Source: Symploca sp. SIO2E9 | GTDB taxonomy: Bacteria > Cyanobacteriota > Cyanobacteriia > Cyanobacteriales > Coleofasciculaceae | Reading direction: 5' to 3' | Length of the DNA stretch: 35,118 nucleotides | Assembly (NCBI GenBank): GCA_010692645.1 | Contig: JAAHGS010000055.1 | Location: forward strand, 1 to 35,118 | Shown: positions 9,246-17,034 of the stretch, one piece after another | Position numbering within the stretch: position 1 is the stretch's first letter | Layout of the letters: each line of letters begins with the position of its first letter | Translations under genes and position numbers: made by a program | The notes under the pieces: model-generated | What the model was told of the DNA's origin: nothing | What the model saw: the letters and a program-made list of their open reading frames with translations, nothing else | Databases searched by the model: none

Positions 9246-10719
9246 GATGCTCGTACCACGGCTAAATACTAATGATGATGAAGTGGATGTTGTCCATTGG
9301 TATGTAGAGGATAAAGAGTTTGTTGAAAAAGGCAAAGAAATCGTAGATTTGGAATCCTCGAAAGCAGTAGTCAGTGTTGAAAGTGAAGCTTCGGGCTATA
9401 TCTTAAAACACTCTCAGGTAGGGGATAGCCAAAAAGTGGGAGCACCTCTAGCAACTTTTTACTCCGAGCTTTCTGAATTGGAAAAGGCTTTGAGTGGTGG
9501 AGGCGATACTCAGACACTGGCAAGTCCCTCAACAGAAACTCAAGTAGCTGCTACAGCTATTTCTGGAGTAGGACCGGCCCAGATGGTTGGCAATGATTTC
9601 TCCACACCAGTTACAGCACCTGGTTCCAGATTACAACCTGTGGGGCAACAGCAACCAGCCGAGTTAGAAGTTAAGGAAAATCAAAAATCTTTTGACTTTA
9701 CTAGGTTTTCTCCAGCAGCGAAGAAATATATTGAGCGTAATAATATCGATTCAAACCGCTTTCAGGGAATGGGTCTAGTATCTGTAGAAGTGGTTGAAAG
9801 GGCTTTAGGTTTAAAACCCTCCATAACTACCCCTGTTAGTAGTTCTCAACTATCTACTCAAACTGTTGGACTCAATACTCCAGTATTTGAGCAGAGTACT
9901 CCTACTAATCCAGCTTTGCGTTCTGAGAAACTAGGTAAGGCTAAGCAACTGGAAATTAGCTTGCTTACGGCAGGTCAAGCTGGTAATATCAATAGCTCGT
10001 TAACTGTACAGTTCAATTCAGCAGGAATTCGGCAAACTTTAGAAGAACTAGGCTCTCTCAATGGGCAAATTTTACCGTTGATCCTATTTGAACTGTCGCG
10101 TCTGCTTGAAGAGTTTCCAGTCTTTACTGCCTACTATGAGGGAGGGCAAATCTATTATTACGACCAGGTTAATATAGGATTGGCTATGGATCTGGGTAAA
10201 GGGTTAAAGGTACCTGTGGTTCATAATGCTAATCTTCTCTCACCAGCCGAGTTGCTAGAAGCTGTTACAGATTACGCAACTCGCTATTTGGAGAATAGAC
10301 TTTCGGTAGAAGAACTGCTCGGTGGCACTATTACAATTAGTGACCTCTCCAACGAGAATATTCTCCATTTTCAACCTCTGATCAACCAAAATCAATCCGT
10401 AATTTTAGGAATTGGTGGCGACAGTAGTCTTGATGGCTATCCCATGTCCTTGACTTTGGTTTTTGATCACCGGGTCTCAGCAGGTCGTGAAGTTGCTCAG
10501 TTTCTTAATAATCTCAAACAGAGGTTACTGAGTTACGAATTGACGAACCTCCCGGCTACAGAGAGTGTAGCCAAAACCAAAAATGTGCAATGCAGTAAGT
10601 GCCTAATTGATTTGAACTCACTTTACCAAAACTTTGGGAGAGATGCTTTAATGCAGGTTCACATTGATGAGCAAGGTAACACTGCTTATATCTGTCATGT
10701 TTGTGCGGCAGGATTATAA
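9235..10719 (+). CDS. E2 dihydrolipoamide acyltransferase-like protein with C-terminal four-Cys module
   Basis: 494 aa acyltransferase core of the complex. Domains in order: lipoyl domain (1-77, lipoyl Lys43 in DLESSKAVV), a Pro/Thr/Gln-rich linker, a peripheral subunit-binding domain (about 156-191, RFSPAAKKYIERNNID), a second linker, and the catalytic domain (about 250-435). The catalytic motif reads DHRVSAG: His412 is kept, but the Asp of the usual H-x3-D-G is Ala416. After the catalytic domain is an extra segment with CSKC (453, 456) and CHVC (487, 490), a probable zinc ribbon not normal for E2. The start is supported by GAGGAG at 9222-9227, 7 nt upstream; the gene overlaps the E1 stop by 11 nt, implying coupled translation. 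The acyl acceptor may be the ACP encoded just downstream (inference). Confidence 0.85.
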   Translation: MKTEMLVPRLNTNDDEVDVVHWYVEDKEFVEKGKEIVDLESSKAVVSVESEASGYILKHSQVGDSQKVGAPLATFYSELSELEKALSGGGDTQTLASPSTETQVAATAISGVGPAQMVGNDFSTPVTAPGSRLQPVGQQQPAELEVKENQKSFDFTRFSPAAKKYIERNNIDSNRFQGMGLVSVEVVERALGLKPSITTPVSSSQLSTQTVGLNTPVFEQSTPTNPALRSEKLGKAKQLEISLLTAGQAGNINSSLTVQFNSAGIRQTLEELGSLNGQILPLILFELSRLLEEFPVFTAYYEGGQIYYYDQVNIGLAMDLGKGLKVPVVHNANLLSPAELLEAVTDYATRYLENRLSVEELLGGTITISDLSNENILHFQPLINQNQSVILGIGGDSSLDGYPMSLTLVFDHRVSAGREVAQFLNNLKQRLLSYELTNLPATESVAKTKNVQCSKCLIDLNSLYQNFGRDALMQVHIDEQGNTAYICHVCAAGL

Positions 10720-10721
10720 CC

Positions 10722-11393
10722 ATGGATACTGTTGTCGAAATTGTCTCTAAAATCAGTGGAAAAAAACAAAATCAAATCTCACCTAAATCAACTTTGCGTT
10801 CTTTAGGAATTACTTCATCTATTGAAATCCTCAAAATTCAGAGCGCTCTAGAAAGAAAATTCAATCAAAAGTTATCTCCCATAGGAGATAAGTGGACAAT
10901 CAATAAAATTGCTGCTCAAGTAGGGCAAGATCAGAGTAATGATGAGGAAGTAGTTAAAGTAGCTCAGAGCCAGACAAAACTCAGTAGCCATGAAACTTTA
11001 AATGGCAGTTCTGAAAGAGCAGAATTTCTAGGCTCAACCGGTTTATATGTTGGAGTGGACATTGAAGAAATTGTCAACTTACCAGCAACATCTAATTATC
11101 GGACTCATGATTTTTATCGGAGTCAGTTCAGCAATGAAGAGCTTTCTTCTGCTCTGTTAAGACCACAACCAATGATGCATTTATGTGGCATGTTTTGCGC
11201 TAAAGAAGCCTTAAAAAAGTCAGCTCCAGAACTTATTGATTTGCGCATGGATGAAATCAAGATTGAGCACCAAAATGGTCGTCCATTGATTAAAACCAGC
11301 CATGATTCAATTAATTCAAGATTTGACTTTCAAGTTAGTATAAGTCATTCACAACATTATGCAGTTGCTACAGTTCTCGCGGTGGGGCGATAG
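10722..11393 (+). CDS. Acyl carrier protein fused to AcpS-type phosphopantetheinyl transferase
   Basis: 223 aa from the ATG at 10722, only 2 nt after the E2 stop. Residues 1-70 look like an ACP: LRSLGITSSIEIL is in the position of the LGxDSL motif, with Ser32 as the probable phosphopantetheine site and the usual preceding Asp replaced by Thr31. A linker (about 70-105) follows, then an AcpS-like domain: VGVDIEEI (Asp113, metal), FCAKEALKK (Lys161/Glu162, metal and catalysis) and a C-terminal SISHSQHYAVATVLA. The key transferase residues are present, so the protein could prime its own or a neighbouring carrier domain. ACP and PPTase are normally separate proteins. A longer frame from a TTG at 10701 is possible but overlaps the E2 gene and adds nothing recognisable. 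Confidence 0.82.
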   Translation: MDTVVEIVSKISGKKQNQISPKSTLRSLGITSSIEILKIQSALERKFNQKLSPIGDKWTINKIAAQVGQDQSNDEEVVKVAQSQTKLSSHETLNGSSERAEFLGSTGLYVGVDIEEIVNLPATSNYRTHDFYRSQFSNEELSSALLRPQPMMHLCGMFCAKEALKKSAPELIDLRMDEIKIEHQNGRPLIKTSHDSINSRFDFQVSISHSQHYAVATVLAVGR

Positions 11394-13191
11394 TGTCAGC
11401 CTTGTTAAGGGACTCTTTAATTCCTTGGCTTGGATCTGGGATGAGGGTCTGTTCTACAAAGTTCGATTTGGATTTGGTAAGTACAAGTACGTGAACCCGA
11501 TTAAACTATTCAAGAAACCCCGCCGTGGCAAGCCGCAAGTTGGACAGGAAGAGGCAATTCTAGTTGTAGGGATAGGAGTTGCTTCCTTTTCCTTAGTTCG
11601 TTCCCTTCGCCAGCTTGGCTATACCAACGTTAAAATTATCGCTCGTGATGATAAATATGGAGGCAAATGCGTCAATTATGCGTGCATGCCTTCAGAATAT
11701 TACACTGCCTATCGTCATCAGCAACCAACAGCTTTGGTAGAAGGGGGACAGCAGTTTGTTTCACTACTGCGAGGGATTACACAGCAGAGTTTTCAAGGAC
11801 TCGGTTACCCATTAGTTAAGGGCGAGGTTATTGCCATTGAAGGCAGTGAAGTAATCTTAAATACAGGTGAAAAATTAAGGTTTGATCGCCTAGTGCTGGC
11901 AACTGGTAACAAGCTGCCAAGTTGGTCTTTAGTTGAGCCCACCTGTTCACCACAACAGTTCTGGGAAATTGTTTCTGGAAAACTGGTGATTGTCTCAGAC
12001 GGTAACGTTGCTTCCCTCAGCTATGCAGATATTGCTTTAGATAGAGGTTTACAGGTTACGGTTATTTTCAAATCACCACCTTTGCTAAGCCATTTACCAT
12101 CCTTTCAATACTTCAAGCGAGAGCTGGAAAAGCGGGGTATAAAAGTTATCTTACAAGCTAAAATTCAAGAGCGTGAAGGTAATACTCTCCGGCTCAAGGT
12201 TGAGGGACGAAGGGAATCCATTGACTTTGACTATCTAATGTACGATGGTGTGCCTGAGTTAAATCTGCCCAAAATTGATGGTAGCTCAAAAAGTATTCTC
12301 GATATCGACCTTCCCAGTTCAACTATTATCAATCGCCCGGATATATATATTCTGGGAGATGCATCAGGGTTCTTATCAGCAACGGAAGCAGAACTCCAGG
12401 CAAAGAGATTAGCAAATGCTTGGTTCAGTGGTGAGTTTACTAAAATCACTGATTTAGAAAGACTACCCTTGAGATTACATGCTTTCAAGTCTTTCGCCTT
12501 AGTAGGAGCACCATGGACTTTACTTTATAGGGATTGGCGCTCAGTAGATTTTAAAAACTTGGGGTGGTCTGTAGTTCATAAAGAAACAGGCAAGCTTTGG
12601 TATCTCTACAATCGTTCAGAAAAAAAGGTGGAGGCAATCCATATTTGTCATCGAGATGCCTCAGAGTTAATATCTCTGGCGTCTATTTTAATTGACTTGC
12701 CAGTTACAGACTCTCGTTGGCTAACATCATCAGTCCATCCTAACTCGGCTGAGATTTTTAAGGTGTTGATTGAAGACATTGAAGCCAGCAACCTGGAAAG
12801 TCAAAATGACCGCTCTCTATTAGGAGTTACTTCAGGACAATTAGAGAAAACGGCTCCTTCCAATTTACTCAATTTACCGCCGATTGCTGAGATCCACCGC
12901 AGTGATTTTTACCAAAATACCTTCTCGCCAGAGGAGCGATCGCTAGGAGTCTTAGACTCCAATCCCAGCCTTTATTTTGCCATCTTACTTGGGATTAAGT
13001 CGATTCTGGGCAATTACTCCACGGTAGCCTCTGGGGCTAATGGCACCATTACCTTGAGGCGTTGTAGTAACGGTTCTTATCTGGTCAGGGGAGTTGATTT
13101 CAGCTACGAAGTTGAAGAAACTTCGACCTCTGTAACTGTGAGCATGGGAGAAGAAAAAGTTACTGTTTATACTGGAAGCTTGGTGAAGTAG
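11359..13191 (+). CDS. E3 dihydrolipoamide dehydrogenase-like flavoprotein with C-terminal AcpS-like domain
   Basis: Up to 610 aa. The flavoprotein disulfide reductase core is shown by GGKCVNYACMPSE (redox pair Cys104/Cys109), VLATGNKLP, IYILGDASGFLSATEAE (FAD, Asp334) and HPNSAE (His460/Glu465, the usual catalytic dyad). The dinucleotide glycine motifs are weak: GIGVAS for FAD, and SDGNVAS where NAD-binding GGGxxG is expected. An unusual 65-residue N-terminal extension precedes the FAD fold. After the dimerisation domain comes an extra region (about 505-600) whose IAEIHRSDFYQNTFSPEE then LLGIKSIL resembles the AcpS part of the preceding gene but lacks its Asp and Glu ligands. The start is uncertain: the ATG at 11359 overlaps the previous gene by 35 nt and lacks a clear ribosome-binding site, so a later start is possible. 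Confidence 0.78.
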   Translation: MQLLQFSRWGDSVSLVKGLFNSLAWIWDEGLFYKVRFGFGKYKYVNPIKLFKKPRRGKPQVGQEEAILVVGIGVASFSLVRSLRQLGYTNVKIIARDDKYGGKCVNYACMPSEYYTAYRHQQPTALVEGGQQFVSLLRGITQQSFQGLGYPLVKGEVIAIEGSEVILNTGEKLRFDRLVLATGNKLPSWSLVEPTCSPQQFWEIVSGKLVIVSDGNVASLSYADIALDRGLQVTVIFKSPPLLSHLPSFQYFKRELEKRGIKVILQAKIQEREGNTLRLKVEGRRESIDFDYLMYDGVPELNLPKIDGSSKSILDIDLPSSTIINRPDIYILGDASGFLSATEAELQAKRLANAWFSGEFTKITDLERLPLRLHAFKSFALVGAPWTLLYRDWRSVDFKNLGWSVVHKETGKLWYLYNRSEKKVEAIHICHRDASELISLASILIDLPVTDSRWLTSSVHPNSAEIFKVLIEDIEASNLESQNDRSLLGVTSGQLEKTAPSNLLNLPPIAEIHRSDFYQNTFSPEERSLGVLDSNPSLYFAILLGIKSILGNYSTVASGANGTITLRRCSNGSYLVRGVDFSYEVEETSTSVTVSMGEEKVTVYTGSLVK

Positions 13192-13270
13192 AATAACCTC
13201 TTCCTCGAAAAGTTTCCTGATTGCAATCATTCCTCGCAAAGCCTTACAGCAGTTTCAGACTCGATGTGAT

Positions 13271-13365
13271 ATCCCTCTTTTGTCACTCTAGGAGATTTTT
13301 ACGAATTTACCTTATTTCAGCCTAGGAGAAATCAAGGTTTCAACCCAGTTTGACAGAAGAGGGAT
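13271..13365. mobile_element. MITE-like element B (about 95 bp)
   Basis: ATCCCTCTTTTGTCA (13271-13285) and TGACAGAAGAGGGAT (13351-13365) are inverted repeats with one mismatch. The left terminus continues as CTCTAGGAGA, close to the left terminus of element A (CTCTGGGAAA) and to the complement of its right terminus. Only the termini are shared; the interiors differ. It sits 79 bp after the E3 gene. Confidence 0.6.
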
Positions 13366-13369
13366 AATA

Positions 13370-13397
13370 CCCACACTTACCTACAGGCAAGTGTGGG
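13370..13397. terminator. Hairpin between convergent E3 and RTX genes
   Basis: CCCACACTT (13370-13378) and AAGTGTGGG (13389-13397) form a perfect 9-bp stem with a 10-nt loop, placed between two convergent genes. There is no good U-tract on either side, so it is a possible bidirectional terminator rather than a clear Rho-independent one. Confidence 0.45.
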
Positions 13398-13440
13398 AAA
13401 TGTCACTAACGCCGACTTTCTTTTAGATGTTCAACCCAGC

Positions 13441-16359
13441 TTAAACAAGAGTGAAAGCAGACTCCGTCAAATCATTGGCATTGACATTATTCAGAATTGC
13501 CAGAGTCTCCTGTTCAAAAGCAATCAGGGTGTTGCTACCATCTTCAGTAATTGACAGTTGACCAAAGGAGAGAACACCTGCTAGACCAATAAAGTCTTCA
13601 CCAATCTCGAAGTCAACAATAGTGTCAGTACCTTCACCAATAGCAAGGACAAAGGTATCACTACCACTGCCACCAGAGAAATTATCACCAGTCAAGGTAT
13701 CATTACCAAGACCACCATCAAGAAGATCATCACCATCATCACCCCAGATTTGGTCGTCGCCTTCCTCACCGAAGAGTTGATCGTCGCCGCCTTTACCACC
13801 AATGCGGTCATTGCCAGCGCCGCCGTAGATTTCATCATTACCACCAATGCTGCTACCAGATTTGCGGCTATTGCCGTCGCCTCTGAGCACATCGTCACCA
13901 TCGCCACCATCGATGAAGTCATTACCTTCTTCACCAGCAACGGTATCATCACCGCCACTAGCAAAGAGGAAGTCTTCTGAATCATCACCTACTAAAGTTT
14001 CGTCATCGTTAGTACCCTGGGTAATATTGCGGCTGAGAGCTGCCACACCTACCCTTGGATCGAGGTTAAGGGAATCATCCACCTCAATTTTGATGATCTC
14101 GTTGTTGTCGATATTAGGTGCACGACCAACAGAGAAGGGATAATTATTGTCGTTGGCAACTAAGATCGAGTTCTCGTCAAGAACTAATACATCTTCGATA
14201 GTGAAAAAGGGGAAGTCGAAACTAGTGCTGCCGTCACCATTAAGATCCGCAGGATCATTGATATTTAGCAGGTCTATAAACTCTTCCTTCTCTACAAAGC
14301 CATTAGCATCAATTTTGGAGAGGTCAACCTTGAAAATCTGCTTGAACTCAGCTGTTTCACCCTGTCCACCATCACGTTCGATCACGAGGTACTCGTTCTC
14401 ATTAATGACGGTAAAATCACCGATCGCATGGCTGGTGTCTTCTAACTGATAATAACCTACTAGTCCTTGATATTCACTAGCTACAGCATCAAATTCATAG
14501 ATGCGTAGAGAACCTGCGGGATCCCCTTTAACTGTTCCCTCTAATAGAGGATAAAGGGTTTGCTTATCAGGGCTAATTGCCATGCCCTCAAAGCCACGGG
14601 AACCACGTAGATTAGAAAGGTCATCACCAGCTATAACAGCAGGATGATTGGGAGAACGTACTTCATCTCCGACAATTTGGTCACGCACAAAGTCCCCTGT
14701 AGCAGGGAAGTCAGTAAAGAAACCGTCTACACCAATTTGAATTAGTTGCTCAAACTCTCTTTCAGGAGTCTGAGGAGTACCATCAGCTTCTAGAGTGAGA
14801 AACTGTTCTTCATTGCGTAGAGTATAGGGGTGAACCTGTAAACCTGCCGCGTGAGCATCATCAACGAAGGAAGTAACTTCACCAGTCAACTGAGAGGTGA
14901 TTTCAGCAACGCCGTCGCCATTACCATCGACAGGCTCATCCAAAGACTCCCGCAATAGGAAGTTATTCTTCCAAGGACCAGCGCCTTCGGCATACTTATT
15001 GCTGATAACTTGCAGGATTTCCCCATTGTCGAGATCACTGTAAATAGTGGTTTCAGACAAGGGATTTTCCGCAGCATCTAAGAAATCTTGACCATAGATA
15101 GCGGCTAAGTCATTACCCTGCTCAACGTTGTAGCGGATATCATAGGGAACAGAGAATGTACTGCTAGGATTAGCACTTTCTGTAGTGTTGCCGTAGAGCT
15201 GAACTAGGGGAATATCACCCAACCCTTCCCCATCCAGCATGCCTTGGAGTTCAATTAAGTTTTGAAACTCAAAGGACTGGATGAAGATGCGGTTAGGATC
15301 GGTGAAGCCTGTCTCTTTGAGAGTTTCGATCAGCTTCTCTTCCAAGGAAAGATCCTGGAGGTCAAAGAATGTGGGGTGCTTGGTTTCTGGATAGATACCA
15401 ATTTGCTTGCCTGTTTCTGCTTCAACCTGCTGAACTAGTTCAATTACCTCCTGAAAAGTCGGAATTTCAAACTGACCATCAAAGGAAGGAGCACGGAAGT
15501 CCCGAGATTGAACTGCTCGTAGTTGCTTGATTTCGGCTAGAGTGAAATCTTCTGCAAAGTAACCAGTGATTTCAACACCGTCTAGGTTCTTGGTAGACTT
15601 GTGCTCTTCACCAAATACCTCAGCAACGTTAGTGGTGTCATCCAGCAGAGGTTCATGACGAGCAATCAAAACACCATCTTTGGTGATAACCAGGTCAGGT
15701 TCAACAAAGTCTGCACCTTGCTCAATGGCTAGTTTGTAAGCTTCTAAAGTATGCTCAGGAAGCTCACCACTAGCTCCCCGGTGACCAATTACCAATGGTG
15801 TCTGACCATTGAGAGTGTTGAGTTCAAAGATGTTAGGGGTAGAAATGGGAGCTTCGAGGAGATTACCGTTAGCATCAAAGTGCAGCAGGTAAGGACCAAA
15901 CTCTTCACCAATCCAGATGTCGCCATTGTTATCAATGACAAAGGACTCAAGATCAAAATCAGACCCGGTGAGATAGCGCTCGGTAGTTCCTTCGTTTTGA
16001 ATATCAAAGGGAATCAAATTGTTAGGGTCAGCCAGTTGCACAAACCCTTGCACATCAACACTACCATCGCCACCTTCAGAACCTGCAAAGTTAGGAGCAA
16101 CCTGATAGAGGCGCAGTAGGTAATCAGAGCTATTAGACTGACCACCAAAACCATTGTCTGAGAGAAACCAGTAGGTAGAACCATCACTACCGGGAGTAAA
16201 CTGAACCCCGCTGAAGCCTTGAACAGGCTGTCCGTCAAAGGGACCAGTGCGACCATTGGCAGCAATAGGTTCACCACTGCCATTGTCGGCACCAGACTGT
16301 GGGCCCTCGGCAAAGGTATCAGCAGGTAGTGAAGCAAAGCCTTCTAAAGTAGTGGACAT
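13441..16359 (-). CDS. Secreted GDPD / phytase-like RTX protein
   Basis: 972 aa. The N-terminal part (about 35-185, then 580-800) reads as the 'esterase-like activity of phytase' fold (SGVQFTPGSDGSTYWFLSDNGFG, later RGFEGMAISPDKQTLYPLLEG). A complete glycerophosphodiester phosphodiesterase domain (about 186-575) is inserted within it: IGHRGASGELPEHT (His193, Arg194), FVEPDLVITKDG (Glu220, Asp222) and HEPLLDDTTN (His235), ending in DGFFTDFPATGDF. About 805-905 holds RTX calcium-binding nonapeptides (GGAGNDRIGGKGGDD type) and the last 70 residues form the usual type I secretion tail. There is no N-terminal signal peptide. The likely role is to release glycerol phosphate or phosphate from external organophosphates. 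The C-terminal 170 residues are nearly the same as in the 2305-aa neighbour. A Pho-box-like array lies about 390 nt upstream. Confidence 0.85.
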   Translation of the reverse strand: MSTTLEGFASLPADTFAEGPQSGADNGSGEPIAANGRTGPFDGQPVQGFSGVQFTPGSDGSTYWFLSDNGFGGQSNSSDYLLRLYQVAPNFAGSEGGDGSVDVQGFVQLADPNNLIPFDIQNEGTTERYLTGSDFDLESFVIDNNGDIWIGEEFGPYLLHFDANGNLLEAPISTPNIFELNTLNGQTPLVIGHRGASGELPEHTLEAYKLAIEQGADFVEPDLVITKDGVLIARHEPLLDDTTNVAEVFGEEHKSTKNLDGVEITGYFAEDFTLAEIKQLRAVQSRDFRAPSFDGQFEIPTFQEVIELVQQVEAETGKQIGIYPETKHPTFFDLQDLSLEEKLIETLKETGFTDPNRIFIQSFEFQNLIELQGMLDGEGLGDIPLVQLYGNTTESANPSSTFSVPYDIRYNVEQGNDLAAIYGQDFLDAAENPLSETTIYSDLDNGEILQVISNKYAEGAGPWKNNFLLRESLDEPVDGNGDGVAEITSQLTGEVTSFVDDAHAAGLQVHPYTLRNEEQFLTLEADGTPQTPEREFEQLIQIGVDGFFTDFPATGDFVRDQIVGDEVRSPNHPAVIAGDDLSNLRGSRGFEGMAISPDKQTLYPLLEGTVKGDPAGSLRIYEFDAVASEYQGLVGYYQLEDTSHAIGDFTVINENEYLVIERDGGQGETAEFKQIFKVDLSKIDANGFVEKEEFIDLLNINDPADLNGDGSTSFDFPFFTIEDVLVLDENSILVANDNNYPFSVGRAPNIDNNEIIKIEVDDSLNLDPRVGVAALSRNITQGTNDDETLVGDDSEDFLFASGGDDTVAGEEGNDFIDGGDGDDVLRGDGNSRKSGSSIGGNDEIYGGAGNDRIGGKGGDDQLFGEEGDDQIWGDDGDDLLDGGLGNDTLTGDNFSGGSGSDTFVLAIGEGTDTIVDFEIGEDFIGLAGVLSFGQLSITEDGSNTLIAFEQETLAILNNVNANDLTESAFTLV

Positions 16360-16751
16360 TTTTGACTCTAAATTTGTTGGTAGTTGCTATTTATTCGGGA
16401 GTTTAGATATTTTGAGATTGAGTTAATACGAATTCAACTCAAGTCTCACATTCAGTAAGAAGCTAGGGGTTGTTTAGCAACGAATTATCAAGTAGATAAA
16501 ACCCTGATTTCCAAGGTTTTATAGTCTCTACCTATAAACTTCATTTATCTAATTACAACCCCTGATCTACAGGGAATTAATGTTTGTTGTTAGCTCTAGA
16601 CAAAAGCCGGTAAAAATGGCAAGCTTAAAACTCTTTTGCTGGAGTATTAACGCATTGCGACCCCTTCAAATCAGCCATTTGAGCAATTTGCCACTTGCTT
16701 AATCTTGCGGTTGAATCCCTAAAGTTAATATATATTTTTTTGTTTGTATTC

Positions 16752-16781
16752 TATTTAATCCTTGGTTAAATAATGATTAAC
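16752..16781 (-). promoter_or_regulatory. Candidate Pho box (SphR/PhoB-type triple repeat)
   Basis: Read on the minus strand: GTTAATCA, TTA, TTTAACCA, AGG, ATTAAATA, three 8-mers with TTAA in exact 11-bp phase (plus-strand positions 16774-16781, 16763-16770, 16752-16759). The published cyanobacterial phosphate box is a tandem PyTTAAPyPy(T/A) with 3-bp spacers. The middle repeat fits fully, the first differs at one position and the last at two. It is oriented toward the GDPD/phytase-like gene, which fits the gene's predicted function. Confidence 0.55.
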
Positions 16782-16903
16782 AGTTTATGTTCATTAATTC
16801 TTAAGCTAAAAAACTTAATTTCCCATAAAAGTTGAAATTAATTATTTCAATTATATCCAGAGATTGATGACATTCAATTATTACTTTGATAGAGAAATTT
16901 TAT

Positions 16904-16937
16904 AAAAAAAACAGAGACGATATAGGCAACGCCTCTG
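16904..16937 (-). terminator. Rho-independent terminator of the 2305-aa RTX gene
   Basis: On the minus strand, CAGAGGCG, a 10-nt loop, CGTCTCTG and eight T residues. The 8-bp stem has one G-T wobble. It begins 98 nt after the stop codon at 17035, in the correct orientation for that gene. Confidence 0.8.
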
Positions 16938-17034
16938 CCAATACTCACAACAGGAGATTATATTAAGTGAATTGGTTTTAGATGCTAGTGACTAACAAAC
17001 CAGTGATTTGATTTTTAAACAACAACTAACCAAA

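Larger units (their letters stand above)
16360..17034. other. Intergenic region, 675 bp
   Basis: Contains the Pho-box-like array (16752-16781), a small hairpin ATAAAACC/GGTTTTAT (16496-16522) that would lie in the leader of the 972-aa gene, and the terminator of the 2305-aa gene (16904-16937). No gene seen. Confidence 0.6.

Noticed and set aside
13692-14449. Several overlapping open frames opposite or out of frame with the RTX gene
   Set aside because: They come from the repetitive Gly-Asp codons of the RTX region, which lack stops in other frames.
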